Notes: generated from the letters alone by a model not told the origin. A DNA stretch of 64,000 nt from Lachnospiraceae bacterium (GCA_900757195.1 CAAEMZ010000010.1:49756-113755), one strand, 5' to 3'. Shown: positions 17,494 to 26,259, counted from the first letter of the stretch. Made by a program: numbers and translations.

Positions 17494-17847
17494 TTACATC
17501 CGGCAGGAACCGTCGCGAAGTCTCTGTCCGCCGCCGTTACCGCCGCCATGGTGGCCGTTTCCCTGTCCACAGCCGTAGCCATTGCCATTGCCGCTGCCCG
17601 GATTTGGGCAGTCCGGATTACCGGTGCCGTCACATGAAACCGGGCAGTCCGGGTTTCCGGTGCCGTCGCATACCGATGGACAGTTTTCTGAATTTCTTCT
17701 TCCACAGCATTCCTGTGCGGCCCACTGGGATACCCGGAGCATGAGCGGTGTGGAAGTGCTGATATCTGCAGCCATGGCATGACCGGAAGCGAAGGTCAGG
17801 GTCAGAGCGGCTGCAAGTCCGGCAATCATCATTTTTGCTTTTTTCAT
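17494..17847 (-). CDS. Small secreted Cys/Gly/Asn/His-rich repeat protein
   Basis: 117-residue secreted protein; no family recognised. ATG at 17847 follows AGGAGGTTCTT. A classic signal peptide ends AMA-AD (cleavage after residue 26). The mature part has nine cysteines: a CC pair (47-48), the decapeptide CDGTGNPDCP twice (60-69 and 72-81), then a Gly/Asn tail with Cys93, HH (99-100) and Cys115. No LPxTG or membrane anchor, so it is released or held by disulfides or metal. It is divergent from a two-component pair and ZIP transporter whose sensor also has a His-Gly run, which suggests a metal-binding role (inference). A spore or biofilm structural peptide is the alternative. Confidence 0.7.
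   Translation of the reverse strand: MKKAKMMIAGLAAALTLTFASGHAMAADISTSTPLMLRVSQWAAQECCGRRNSENCPSVCDGTGNPDCPVSCDGTGNPDCPNPGSGNGNGYGCGQGNGHHGGGNGGGQRLRDGSCRM
17605..17670 (-). repeat. Two in-frame repeats encoding CDGTGNPDCP
   Basis: 30-base units at 17641-17670 and 17605-17634, period 36, 27 of 30 bases identical. Amino-acid identity is complete while third bases differ, which argues for selection on the peptide and not a very recent duplication. Confidence 0.85.
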
Positions 17848-17943
17848 AAGAACCTCCTGTAAATAAATGTGTTGATGTTTTATCTTTAATGATATCTTAT
17901 ACGCAAGGTGTGGCAAAATTATGTTTTTTATCGGGAATTCCTG

Positions 17944-17952
17944 TGGTAAAAT
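17944..17952 (+). promoter_or_regulatory. Extended -10 promoter of the metal-linked two-component operon
   Basis: TGGTAAAAT (17944-17952) fits TGnTAnAAT, about 65 bases before the regulator start. It lies in the 169-base divergent region shared with the secreted Cys-rich gene, so one operator could serve both directions. Confidence 0.45.
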
Positions 17953-18016
17953 GATAGTTACAAGACATAATAAAAACAAATATTTCTGTTATTGTTTCCA
18001 TACAGGAGGACGGAAT

Positions 18017-18709
18017 ATGGATAAGATGCTTATTGCCGATGATAATCGGCAGATTACAAAAATTCTCGGGGAGTTTGCGAAAAAAGAAGGTTTTGAGCCG
18101 GTGATGGCCTATGACGGGGAAGAAGCTCTGGAAAAATTTCGGGAAGACAGCTTTTCCATTCTTCTTCTGGATGTGATGATGCCAAAAAAAGACGGCTTTC
18201 AGGTATGCCGGGAGATACGGCAGACCTCCAGTGTTCCGATCATTATGGTGACCGCCAGAGGCGAGGACTTTGAACGGATTATGGGACTGGATATCGGAGC
18301 GGATGATTATATTGTCAAGCCATTTTCCGGCGGAGAAGTGATGGCGCGGGTCCGTGCGGTGCTGCGCCGGATCGGCCCGGCAGAAAGGCTGTCGGAACGG
18401 AAAATCCTTACCTATGATAACCTGTCCGTATGTCTGGATGACGGATGTGTGACTGTGGGAGAACGGGAGATTTCCCTGACAAAAAAGGAACTGGAAATTT
18501 TGTGGACCCTTCTTGAGAATAAAGGAAAGATTTTTTCCAGAGATCATCTGCTGGACAGCCTGTGGGGCTATGATTACGTCGGCGACAACCGGACGGTGGA
18601 CAGCCATATAAAACGGCTGCGCTCAAAGCTGGATGTGCAGCCCCATCCGGCATGGCAGATAAAAACGGTCTGGGGGATGGGCTATAAATTTGAGGAGAAT
18701 CACGGATGA
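18017..18709 (+). CDS. OmpR-family response regulator (putative metal response)
   Basis: 230-residue regulator. Acidic pocket ADDN (7-10), Asp52 in LLDVMMPKKDG, Lys in DDYIVKPFS, and a winged helix with NRTVDSHIKRLR and closing WGMGYKF. ATG follows AGGAGG at 7 bases. The stop overlaps the kinase start by four bases (ATGA), and the kinase overlaps the ZIP gene the same way, so three genes form one translational unit. Likely controls this operon and the divergent secreted protein. Confidence 0.92.
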   Translation: MDKMLIADDNRQITKILGEFAKKEGFEPVMAYDGEEALEKFREDSFSILLLDVMMPKKDGFQVCREIRQTSSVPIIMVTARGEDFERIMGLDIGADDYIVKPFSGGEVMARVRAVLRRIGPAERLSERKILTYDNLSVCLDDGCVTVGEREISLTKKELEILWTLLENKGKIFSRDHLLDSLWGYDYVGDNRTVDSHIKRLRSKLDVQPHPAWQIKTVWGMGYKFEENHG

Positions 18710-20205
18710 AATATAAAATGACATATCGGCTGATCGGCTATTTTTCGGCAGTGCTTCTGCTGTTTGCCGTGGCTGTCGGAGGCATGCTGATGTTTCTTTC
18801 GTCAAAACAGATGACGGAGGCCTACGAGGAAGAATTAAAGGCCCGGGCAGTGTCCATCTCGGAAACCCTTTCGGCTTTCAGCCGGGGAGAGGGACAGATG
18901 CCGGGGATGGAGTCGTCACAGGGACACGGTCATGGAAAAGGCGCCGGTTCCGGCACTGCCGGCGGCTATGGCGGCTATCTTCGCTTTATTGACGATATTG
19001 CCATGAGTGAAGTGTGGCTGGTGGATGAAAAGGCACGGACGATTGAAACGACCCATATGGAAAGTGCGCTGTCGGTAGGCGAACTTCCGGAAAATGCTGA
19101 AGCCGTCGTTGAAAAGGTATTTCAGGGACAGGTGGAAATCAGCCGGGAATTCAGTCCTGTCGTCGGTGTGCCGTCGGTCACTGTCGGTGCGCCGGTCACT
19201 GATGGCGGCGGGAATATCGTTGCGGCCGTTCTGCTGCACAGCCCGGTGGCGGGCATTGAAAATTCCAGAAAGGAAGGCATGAAAATCTTATGGTTCTGCA
19301 TTATCGCAGCCCTGGTGCTGGGCGGTATCCTTTCCGTGCTTCTTGCCCGACGGTTTATCCGTCCGCTGAAAAAGATGGATGCGGCTGCGGGTAAATTAAT
19401 GGAAGGAGATTACGGCATCTGTACCGGGATCCGCCAGAATGATGAAATCGGCGCGCTGGCGGGTAATCTGGATGCGCTCTCCGGAAGACTTCGGGAATTG
19501 AACGACGAAAGGGAAAATGAAGAACAGCTGCGCCGGGATTTTATGTCCAGCATTTCCCATGAGCTGAGAACTCCGGTGACGGTGATTAAGGGCTCGCTGG
19601 AGGTTCTGAATGAAGGGATGGCTGCGGATGAAGCGGAGCGGGCGGAATATCTGCGGCAAATGCTGGCGGACGCCAATTATCTTCAGGGGCTGGTCAATGA
19701 TCTGCTGGAACTGTCAAGACTGCAGAATATTGGATTTCATATTGAAAAATCGCTGCTGAATCTGATGGATGTTCTGGAAGAATCGGTGCGTTCCATGCGG
19801 CCGGTCGCCGGAGCCAGACAGATAAAAATGACGCTGGAAAATTCTGTGGGACCGGTTTCGTTTATGGGTGATTACGGACGTCTCCGGCAGATGTTCACGG
19901 TGATCCTGGATAATGCCGTAAAATTTTCACCGGAAAAGGCGCCGGTGGAGATTCGGGTTTTCGGGGAAAGGGATGAAAAGGTTATTTCAATCCGGGATTT
20001 CGGAAGCGGAATTTCGCCGGAAGATATTCCGCATATTTTTGAGCGGTTTTACAGAGGCCGCAGAGAAGAAAACCATTCGGGAACAGGGCTGGGCCTGGCA
20101 ATCGCAAAGGAGATCGCAAAGCGGCATCAGATAAACATTTACTGTGAAAGTACGTTGGGCAAAGGTACCGTCTTTTATTTTAAATTTAAAGGTGAGGATG
20201 AATGA
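18706..20205 (+). CDS. Sensor histidine kinase with His/Gly-rich outer loop
   Basis: 499-residue kinase. Membrane helices at about 9-32 and 193-215 enclose a 160-residue outer sensor domain. Near its start the loop carries QGHGHGKGAGSG (72-83) and a long Gly run, a plausible metal ligand site. HAMP linker at about 216-268, phosphoacceptor SSISHELRTPVT, N box ILDNAVKFSPE, then IRDFGSGI and GTGLGLAIAKEI. Sits between its regulator and a ZIP-family metal transporter with ATGA overlaps on both sides. Metal sensing is inferred from the loop and the neighbour, not proven. Confidence 0.9.
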   Translation: MKYKMTYRLIGYFSAVLLLFAVAVGGMLMFLSSKQMTEAYEEELKARAVSISETLSAFSRGEGQMPGMESSQGHGHGKGAGSGTAGGYGGYLRFIDDIAMSEVWLVDEKARTIETTHMESALSVGELPENAEAVVEKVFQGQVEISREFSPVVGVPSVTVGAPVTDGGGNIVAAVLLHSPVAGIENSRKEGMKILWFCIIAALVLGGILSVLLARRFIRPLKKMDAAAGKLMEGDYGICTGIRQNDEIGALAGNLDALSGRLRELNDERENEEQLRRDFMSSISHELRTPVTVIKGSLEVLNEGMAADEAERAEYLRQMLADANYLQGLVNDLLELSRLQNIGFHIEKSLLNLMDVLEESVRSMRPVAGARQIKMTLENSVGPVSFMGDYGRLRQMFTVILDNAVKFSPEKAPVEIRVFGERDEKVISIRDFGSGISPEDIPHIFERFYRGRREENHSGTGLGLAIAKEIAKRHQINIYCESTLGKGTVFYFKFKGEDE

Positions 20206-20984
20206 TGAATATACTGTGGGGGATTTTAATTCCGTTAATCGGGACGACAGCAGGTTCGGCCTGCGTCTTTTTACTGAAAAATAAAATAAAGCCGGAGATT
20301 CAGAAAATACTTCTCGGCTTTGCTTCCGGGGTCATGGTGGCGGCCTCTGTCTGGTCACTGTTGATTCCGGCTATGGATATGTCCGAATCCATGGGGCGTA
20401 TGGCCTTCGTGCCGGCGGCCGTGGGGCTGCTTCTCGGCATTGCCTTTCTTTTAATTCTCGACCGATGTATTCCCCATCTTCATCTGGGGAGCGATACGCC
20501 GGAAGGTCCGGAAAGAGGAATCAGCAAAACCGTGATGCTCGTGCTTGCGGTGACGCTTCACAATATTCCGGAAGGCATGGCTGTGGGCGTGGTCTTTGCC
20601 GGACTTTTTTCGGGGAGCGGAGAAATGACGGCTGCCGGAGCGCTGACGCTGGCTCTCGGCATCGCTATTCAGAATTTTCCGGAAGGCGCCGTGATATCGC
20701 TGCCTTTAAAAAGCGAATCCGGGATGAATTCGGGCAGAGCTTTTTTATACGGCTTTCTTTCCGGAATTGTGGAGCCGATTGCTGCCGGAGTGACGGTACT
20801 TCTGAGTGGATTTATAACGCCGGTGCTGCCATGGGTGCTGGCCTTTGCGGCAGGAGCCATGCTTTATGTCGTTGTGGAGGAATTGATTCCCGAGGCCAGT
20901 GAAGGCGAACACAGCAATATCGGAACGATCGGTTTTGCTCTGGGGTTTGTCCTGATGATGGTGCTGGATGTGGCTCTCGGATAA
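20202..20984 (+). CDS. ZIP-family divalent metal transporter
   Basis: 260-residue membrane protein with eight hydrophobic helices. The two metal-site helices are clear: HNIPEGMAVG in TM4 and QNFPEGAVIS in TM5, with VEPI and VVEELIPEA in the later helices, as in GufA/ZupT-type ZIP carriers. These bring Zn, Fe or Mn into the cytosol (family knowledge). The His of the usual second motif is Gln here, so selectivity may differ. Starts inside the kinase stop (ATGA); ATG 20205 is equally possible. Last gene of the operon. Confidence 0.9.
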   Translation: MMNILWGILIPLIGTTAGSACVFLLKNKIKPEIQKILLGFASGVMVAASVWSLLIPAMDMSESMGRMAFVPAAVGLLLGIAFLLILDRCIPHLHLGSDTPEGPERGISKTVMLVLAVTLHNIPEGMAVGVVFAGLFSGSGEMTAAGALTLALGIAIQNFPEGAVISLPLKSESGMNSGRAFLYGFLSGIVEPIAAGVTVLLSGFITPVLPWVLAFAAGAMLYVVVEELIPEASEGEHSNIGTIGFALGFVLMMVLDVALG

Positions 20985-20986
20985 GC

Positions 20987-21034
20987 AAAAAAGGGTTCAG
21001 GGATACGTTTTTTCGTATCCCTGAACCCTTTTTT
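20987..21034. terminator. Bidirectional terminator
   Basis: A perfect 21-bp stem (20987-21007 with 21014-21034), A6 on one side and T6 on the other, with a T6 loop. It serves the ZIP gene on the plus strand and the convergent DUF1576-like gene on the minus strand. Confidence 0.92.
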
Positions 21035-21044
21035 GGGGTATGTG

Positions 21045-22355
21045 TTATAAAATTCCTTTAACCTTTGCCTGACGGTTCTGGATGGATTGAATGATCGGAA
21101 CAATAAAGGCGGCAACGACACCTCCGGCAAAACCGTTATTATAGAGGTTCAGACCGCTGTAGACGATACCGATATTCAGGGCGACCGCCGCATGGATAAA
21201 ACCGGCGACAAGACCGGCAATAACACCGAACTGTCCGGCGATCGGCGCCAGTGTTGTCGAAAACAGGAGGGCCAGAACGGCGGCAGGATCCGTAATCGAC
21301 CATGGGCCGCAGAAGCTTGCCAACGTGACACCGATCATAATCGGTGCGATATTCCGGAGATTTTTTCCGGCGGCGGAAAAACCGACGATCGTAAAAATTC
21401 CGCCGATACTCGGACCGTTTAATTCAGCGCCGATGACAATGACAAATAATGTTGAAAAAATACCGTTGACGCCGATATTTACCAGTGTCGGGGAAAAACC
21501 TTCGCTGAAAGTAAAATCGGTTCCGCCCACGCCCGGATATTTTAAGATATTCATATATTTCCGGAAAACGTTCTGGCCGGTAATGACGCCGATGATAATC
21601 AGAAATACAAAAAACGAAAGCAGTATTTCCATAAAAAGCACGTTGTATCCGGTCGCCCAGAGCTTCCGGGTTTCAATGGTGATGCCGAAGGATTTATAGA
21701 GAGAAATGACGATGGTCGCTATAATTCCGGCGGCAAAGCCTGCATTATACAGAGAGTAGCCTTTGTGTGTATTATAAAGGTGGGCACACAGCGGCGGAAG
21801 CACAAATCCGATGACACCTCCGACAAGAAGACTCAGTAAAAACCTTAAAGGAAAAGGCAGGCTCACGAGAAGCATCGTCTGGGTGATGATCGGTGAAAGG
21901 CTGGTGCCGTAAATACCGATATATATGTAGTTGGATAAATGCGTCCGATGGTAGCGGGCATAGACATAAACACCAAAAATAATAAACCAGATGTTAAAAA
22001 TATTCTTTCCGAAAAGAGAGAAGCCGAACATCAGTGAAAGGGCCGCGATGGTATTTCCGTCGATATTCATTTTAAGAAAATAAATAATGACGATACACAT
22101 GATCGTTGTCAGACTGGCATTGACCAGAGCTGCGCCGACACCTCCGATGATGACATAGTCGGTGATAAGAACATCCGGTTCTATGATAATGGAATAAAGA
22201 CCGCGAAGCATTTCGGAAAAGGGCTGTAAAAGAATTCCCCAGAGCAGAAAATAGGCGGGGCCGAGGGTCAGCAGAATAAACTGAATATTTCTCGGCAGCG
22301 TTACCGGCTCCTTATGGACCTTATTTGTAAAACCAATATTGGTACTAAAACGCAT
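21045..22355 (-). CDS. DUF1576-like multi-pass membrane protein
   Basis: 436-residue integral membrane protein with about 12 hydrophobic helices, read from an ATG after AGGAAGG. It is built of two halves: the motif YSLYNAGFAAGIIATI (about 193-208) recurs as LNLYNNGFAGGVVAAF (about 405-420), and GFSLFGKNIFNIW (about 115) as GFSAAGKNLRNIAP (about 325). The pattern fits the DUF1576 family (family memory), a transporter-like group of unknown substrate. Single gene with its own terminator on each side. Confidence 0.75.
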   Translation of the reverse strand: MRFSTNIGFTNKVHKEPVTLPRNIQFILLTLGPAYFLLWGILLQPFSEMLRGLYSIIIEPDVLITDYVIIGGVGAALVNASLTTIMCIVIIYFLKMNIDGNTIAALSLMFGFSLFGKNIFNIWFIIFGVYVYARYHRTHLSNYIYIGIYGTSLSPIITQTMLLVSLPFPLRFLLSLLVGGVIGFVLPPLCAHLYNTHKGYSLYNAGFAAGIIATIVISLYKSFGITIETRKLWATGYNVLFMEILLSFFVFLIIIGVITGQNVFRKYMNILKYPGVGGTDFTFSEGFSPTLVNIGVNGIFSTLFVIVIGAELNGPSIGGIFTIVGFSAAGKNLRNIAPIMIGVTLASFCGPWSITDPAAVLALLFSTTLAPIAGQFGVIAGLVAGFIHAAVALNIGIVYSGLNLYNNGFAGGVVAAFIVPIIQSIQNRQAKVKGIL

Positions 22356-22392
22356 ATATGAGTTCCTTCCTGATAGAAATTTTCCGGCGTAA

Positions 22393-22430
22393 AAAACGCT
22401 CTGCCTTATATTTTAAGTCAGAGCGTTTTA
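22393..22430. terminator. Terminator of argG, T-tracts on both strands
   Basis: AAAACGCTCTG / CAGAGCGTTTT (22393-22429) with an inner CTT/AAG stem. On the minus strand it lies 26 bases after the argG stop and carries a T-run; it may also limit antisense reading. Confidence 0.8.
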
Positions 22431-22454
22431 TCTTGTCAATATTTTGTCAGAATT

Positions 22455-23678
22455 TTATTTATTTTTTTCATGTTCAGCCATCATCATCGCACGGACTTTT
22501 AATGGAAGGCCGAATAATGTGATGAAGCCGGAAGCATCGTGGTGATCGTAGAGCTCACCGGTTGTGAAGGATGCCAGAGACTCGCTGTACAGGGAGTACG
22601 GAGAGGTTGTACCGGCTTTGATGATGTTGCCTTTGTACAGTTTGAATTTGACTTCACCGGTGACATATTTCTGGGTGGATTCAACAAATGCCTGAACAGC
22701 TTCACGAAGCGGTGTAAACCATTTTCCTTCGTAAACGATCTGAGCCATCTTGTTGCCCATATCTTTTTTCACTTCCATGGTGGCGCGGTCGAGAACCAGT
22801 TCTTCGAGCTGATCGTGAGCTTCCATAAGAATCGTTCCGCCCGGAGTTTCATAAACGCCGCGGGATTTCATGCCGACAACACGGTTTTCAACGATATCGA
22901 CAATGCCGATGCCGTGTTTTCCGCCGAGAGCATTCAGTTCAGTGATAATTTCGGAAACTTTCATTGCTTTTCCGTTCAGTGTTTTCGGAACACCGGCTTC
23001 GAATGTCATAGTGACATATTCGCCTTCATCCGGCGCTTTTTCCGGTGTGACACCGAGAACTAAAAGGTCATCGTAGTTTGGTTCGTTGGCCGGATCTTCC
23101 AGTTCAAGGCCTTCATGGCTGATGTGCCATAAGTTACGGTCACGGCTGTAGCTGTGGCTTGCGTCGAAAGGCAGGTCGATACCGTGCTGTTTGCAGTATT
23201 CGATTTCATCTTCACGGGACTGCATGGTCCATACATCGGTCATACGCCATGGAGCGATGATCTTAATGTCCGGAGCCAGAGCTTTGATACCGAGCTCAAA
23301 ACGGATCTGGTCATTTCCTTTACCTGTAGCGCCGTGGCAGATGGCGGAAGCATTTTCTTTACGTGCGATTTCTACAAGTCTTTTTGCAATCACCGGACGG
23401 GCCATGGATGTACCGAGAAGGTACTTGTTTTCGTAAACAGCGCTGGCCTGTACACAAGGAACGATATATTCATCGCAGAATTCATCAATAATATTTTCGA
23501 TATATAATTTTGAAGCGCCGGATAATTTCGCGCGTTCTTCCAGACCATCCAGTTCTTCGCCCTGACCGCAGTCGATGCAGCAGCAGATAACTTCATAGTC
23601 AAAATTTTCTTTCAGCCATGGGATGATGGCGGTGGTATCCAGACCACCGGAATATGCCAAAACAACTTTTTCTTTCAT
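22455..23678 (-). CDS. argG: Argininosuccinate synthase
   Basis: 407-residue cytosolic enzyme joining citrulline and aspartate with ATP to give argininosuccinate, the seventh step of arginine synthesis. The N-terminal P-loop of the N-type ATP-pyrophosphatases, AYSGGLDTT, is intact, as are GATGKGNDQIRFE and SHSYSRDRNLWH. ATG at 23678 follows AGGAGG; an in-frame upstream extension has no site and is not used. Divergent from argCJBD across a 288-base control region. argH and argF are not in the window. Confidence 0.95.
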   Translation of the reverse strand: MKEKVVLAYSGGLDTTAIIPWLKENFDYEVICCCIDCGQGEELDGLEERAKLSGASKLYIENIIDEFCDEYIVPCVQASAVYENKYLLGTSMARPVIAKRLVEIARKENASAICHGATGKGNDQIRFELGIKALAPDIKIIAPWRMTDVWTMQSREDEIEYCKQHGIDLPFDASHSYSRDRNLWHISHEGLELEDPANEPNYDDLLVLGVTPEKAPDEGEYVTMTFEAGVPKTLNGKAMKVSEIITELNALGGKHGIGIVDIVENRVVGMKSRGVYETPGGTILMEAHDQLEELVLDRATMEVKKDMGNKMAQIVYEGKWFTPLREAVQAFVESTQKYVTGEVKFKLYKGNIIKAGTTSPYSLYSESLASFTTGELYDHHDASGFITLFGLPLKVRAMMMAEHEKNK

Positions 23679-23734
23679 AACAAAAACCTCCTGAATCGTA
23701 TCTATGTATTTTTTATCTTTTTTATTCTTCACAT

Positions 23735-23763
23735 AATATACACCACTTCGTCACGAAAATCAA
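23735..23763 (-). promoter_or_regulatory. argG promoter
   Basis: On the minus strand TTGATT (23758-23763) and TATATT (23735-23740) are 17 bases apart. An AT-rich GAAGAATAAAAAAG-like stretch follows the -10 and may be a weak ArgR operator. Confidence 0.6.
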
Positions 23764-23822
23764 TAGCTTTTTAAAATAAAAATGTATTTTTATAAATAAT
23801 ATTCCGTTGAATATACATAAAT

Positions 23823-23840
23823 AATGAATAAAATGCAAAA
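23823..23840 (+). promoter_or_regulatory. Candidate ArgR operator (ARG box)
   Basis: ATGAATAAAATGCA (23824-23837) resembles the Bacillus ARG box (about CATGAATAAAAATTCA, family knowledge). Two similar AT-rich segments, TTGAATATACAT (23807-23818) and AATATACATAAAT (23841-23853), lie beside it. Placement 30-60 bases upstream of the argC -35 and between the divergent promoters fits arginine repression of both. Confidence 0.5.
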
Positions 23841-23868
23841 AATATACATAAATATTAAAAAATATGTC

Positions 23869-23897
23869 TTTACAGCCTTCACAAATTGTATTATTAT
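23869..23897 (+). promoter_or_regulatory. argC operon promoter
   Basis: TTTACA (23869-23874) and TATTAT (23892-23897), 17 bases apart, about 70 bases before the argC start. Confidence 0.6.
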
Positions 23898-23966
23898 AGG
23901 AAAAGATATTGTTTCCGGTGATGCCGGGACGATGGTGTTATCAGTTAGAAAGAAGAGGGGATACTT

Positions 23967-25007
23967 ATGATTAAAGCAGGAATTATTGGATCTACCGGTT
24001 ATGCCGGACAGGAACTTGTACGATTGCTTCTGGGACATAAGGATGTGGAAATTGTCTGGTATGGTTCCAGAAGTTATATAGATAAGAAGTATGCGGATGT
24101 TTTCCGCAACATGTTCCAGATTGTAGAAAACGTCTGTATGGATGATAATATGGATGAACTGGCCGCCGCAGTGGATGTGATTTTCACAGCGACACCGCAG
24201 GGGCTCTGTGCATCCCTTGTCAGTGAGGCGGTTCTCGAAAAAGTTAAGATCATCGATCTGAGCGCGGATTTCCGTATTAAAGATGTGTCCGTTTATGAAA
24301 AATGGTACGGCCTGAAACATGCATCGCCGGAATTTATTCCGGAAGCCGTTTACGGCCTTTGTGAAATCAACCGGGAATCTATTAAAGGGGCACGGCTGAT
24401 CGCCAATCCGGGATGTTATACGACCTGTTCGATTTTGACAGCCTATCCGCTGGTCAAAGAAGGGCTGATTGACGCCCATTCCATCATTATTGATGCAAAA
24501 TCCGGAACTTCCGGTGCAGGCCGGGGAGCCAAGGTGGATAACCTGTTCTGTGAAGTCAATGAAAATATGAAAGCTTACGGTGTAACGAGTCATCGTCATA
24601 CGCCGGAAATCGAAGAACAGCTCGGTTATGCGGCAGGTGAAGCGATTCTTCTTAATTTTACACCGCATCTGGTTCCGATGAACCGAGGCATCCTTGTGAC
24701 TGCCTATGCGAATCTGAAAGAAGGGGTAACGGAAGCCGATATCCGTGCCGCTTATGATAAATATTATAAAAATGAAAAATTTGTCCGGATACTGGAACCG
24801 GGCGTATGTCCGGAAACCCGCTGGGTAGAGGGCAGTAATTATACAGATATTAACTTTAAAGTGGACCCGAGAACCCATCGTGTTGTGATGATGGGTGCCC
24901 TTGATAATCTGGTCAAAGGGGCAGCCGGACAGGCGGTTCAGAATATGAACCTGATTTTCGGCCTGAAGGAATCGGAAGGTCTGGAACTCGTACCGATGTT
25001 CCCGTAA
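23967..25007 (+). CDS. argC: N-acetyl-gamma-glutamyl-phosphate reductase
   Basis: 346-residue cytosolic enzyme reducing N-acetylglutamyl phosphate with NADPH to the semialdehyde, third step of arginine synthesis. Nucleotide-binding GSTGYAGQEL at residues 8-17, catalytic Cys150 in IANPGCYTT, and the SHRHTPEIEEQ and HLVPMNRG stretches are present. ATG follows AGAAGAGGGG. First gene of argCJBD; 16 bases separate it from argJ. Confidence 0.95.
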   Translation: MIKAGIIGSTGYAGQELVRLLLGHKDVEIVWYGSRSYIDKKYADVFRNMFQIVENVCMDDNMDELAAAVDVIFTATPQGLCASLVSEAVLEKVKIIDLSADFRIKDVSVYEKWYGLKHASPEFIPEAVYGLCEINRESIKGARLIANPGCYTTCSILTAYPLVKEGLIDAHSIIIDAKSGTSGAGRGAKVDNLFCEVNENMKAYGVTSHRHTPEIEEQLGYAAGEAILLNFTPHLVPMNRGILVTAYANLKEGVTEADIRAAYDKYYKNEKFVRILEPGVCPETRWVEGSNYTDINFKVDPRTHRVVMMGALDNLVKGAAGQAVQNMNLIFGLKESEGLELVPMFP

Positions 25008-25023
25008 GATAAGGAGTGGAGAT

Positions 25024-26247
25024 ATGAAGACGATTGAAGGCGGAGTTACCGCAGCTAAAGGATTTGAAGCCGCTGCAGCGGCAGCGGAGATTAAGTATAA
25101 AAACCGTACCGATATGGCGCTGGTCTACAGTCAGAAACCATGTGTGGCAGCCGGAACATTTACAACAAATGTGGTAAAGGCGGCTCCGGTCAAATGGGAC
25201 CAGGAGATTGTTTATAACCAGCCTTACGCCCAGGCGGTGGTCATTAATTCGGGAATTGCCAATGCCTGTACCGGCGCGGAGGGCTACGGCTACTGTAAAG
25301 AAACAGCCAGCGGCGCCGCAGAGATTCTTGGAATCCCTGAGATGAGTGTTCTTGTGGCATCTACCGGCGTTATCGGTATGCAGCTTCCGATCGACCGGAT
25401 TAAAGCGGGTTCCGCTAAGCTGGCCGAAGTAAAAAAAGATACGATTGAAGCCGGACACGAAGCGGCGAGAGCGATTATGACGACAGATACCGTGCCGAAG
25501 GAAATCGCCGTGGAATTTACGATCGGCGGAAAAACAGTGACTTTGGGCGGCATGTGCAAAGGCTCCGGGATGATTCATCCGAATATGTGTACCATGCTCG
25601 GATTTATCACGACCGATGCGGCAATCTCTAAAGAGCTGCTTCAGGAAGCCCTGAGCGAAGATATTAAGGATACCTATAACATGGTTTCTGTAGACGGAGA
25701 CACATCGACCAATGATACGGTGCTCCTTCTTGCCAACGGTATGGCGGAAAATCCGGAAATTACGGAAAAGGGCGAAGATTTTGAAACCTTTAAAAAGGCT
25801 TTGAACACCGTGAATACGTATCTGTGCCGGAAAATTGCCGGAGACGGCGAGGGTGCGACCGCTCTCTTTGAAGTGAAGGTTCTGGGCGCGAAGACAAAGG
25901 AAGACGCAGTGACCCTGAGTAAATCTGTTGTGACTTCCAGTCTGACAAAAGCGGCGATTTACGGCCATGATGCCAACTGGGGACGGATTTTATGCGCGAT
26001 GGGATATTCCGGCGTACAGTTTGATCCGGAGGTTGTGGACCTGTATTTTGAAAGCGCTGCCGGAAAGATTAAGATTATGGAAAATGGCGTTTCCACCGGA
26101 TACAGCGAAGAAGAGGCCACAAAGATTTTATCGGAACCGGAAGTGACGGCGATTGCGGATGTGAAGATGGGAGATGCCACAGCGACGGCCTGGGGCTGTG
26201 ACCTGACCTATGATTATGTAAAAATTAATGCGGATTACCGCAGTTAG
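25024..26247 (+). CDS. argJ: Bifunctional ornithine acetyltransferase / N-acetylglutamate synthase
   Basis: 407-residue protein of the acetyl-recycling arginine pathway: it moves acetyl from N-acetylornithine to glutamate, and many homologues also use acetyl-CoA. Self-cleavage site KGSGMIHPNMCTMLGF is intact, with Thr190 the expected nucleophile and new N-terminus of the beta chain. ATG follows AAGGAGTGGAG. Presence of argJ and absence of argE or argA nearby fits a cyclic pathway. Confidence 0.95.
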   Translation: MKTIEGGVTAAKGFEAAAAAAEIKYKNRTDMALVYSQKPCVAAGTFTTNVVKAAPVKWDQEIVYNQPYAQAVVINSGIANACTGAEGYGYCKETASGAAEILGIPEMSVLVASTGVIGMQLPIDRIKAGSAKLAEVKKDTIEAGHEAARAIMTTDTVPKEIAVEFTIGGKTVTLGGMCKGSGMIHPNMCTMLGFITTDAAISKELLQEALSEDIKDTYNMVSVDGDTSTNDTVLLLANGMAENPEITEKGEDFETFKKALNTVNTYLCRKIAGDGEGATALFEVKVLGAKTKEDAVTLSKSVVTSSLTKAAIYGHDANWGRILCAMGYSGVQFDPEVVDLYFESAAGKIKIMENGVSTGYSEEEATKILSEPEVTAIADVKMGDATATAWGCDLTYDYVKINADYRS

Positions 26248-26259
26248 GAGCGTAAAAGT

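Noticed and set aside
23790..24878. Long minus-strand frame opposite argC
   Set aside because: argC is certain; the minus frame starts inside it and runs through the argC promoter region, with low-complexity Phe/Ile/Arg content.
24913..25968. Long minus-strand frame opposite argJ
   Set aside because: argJ motifs are intact on the plus strand and the minus product has no recognisable domain.
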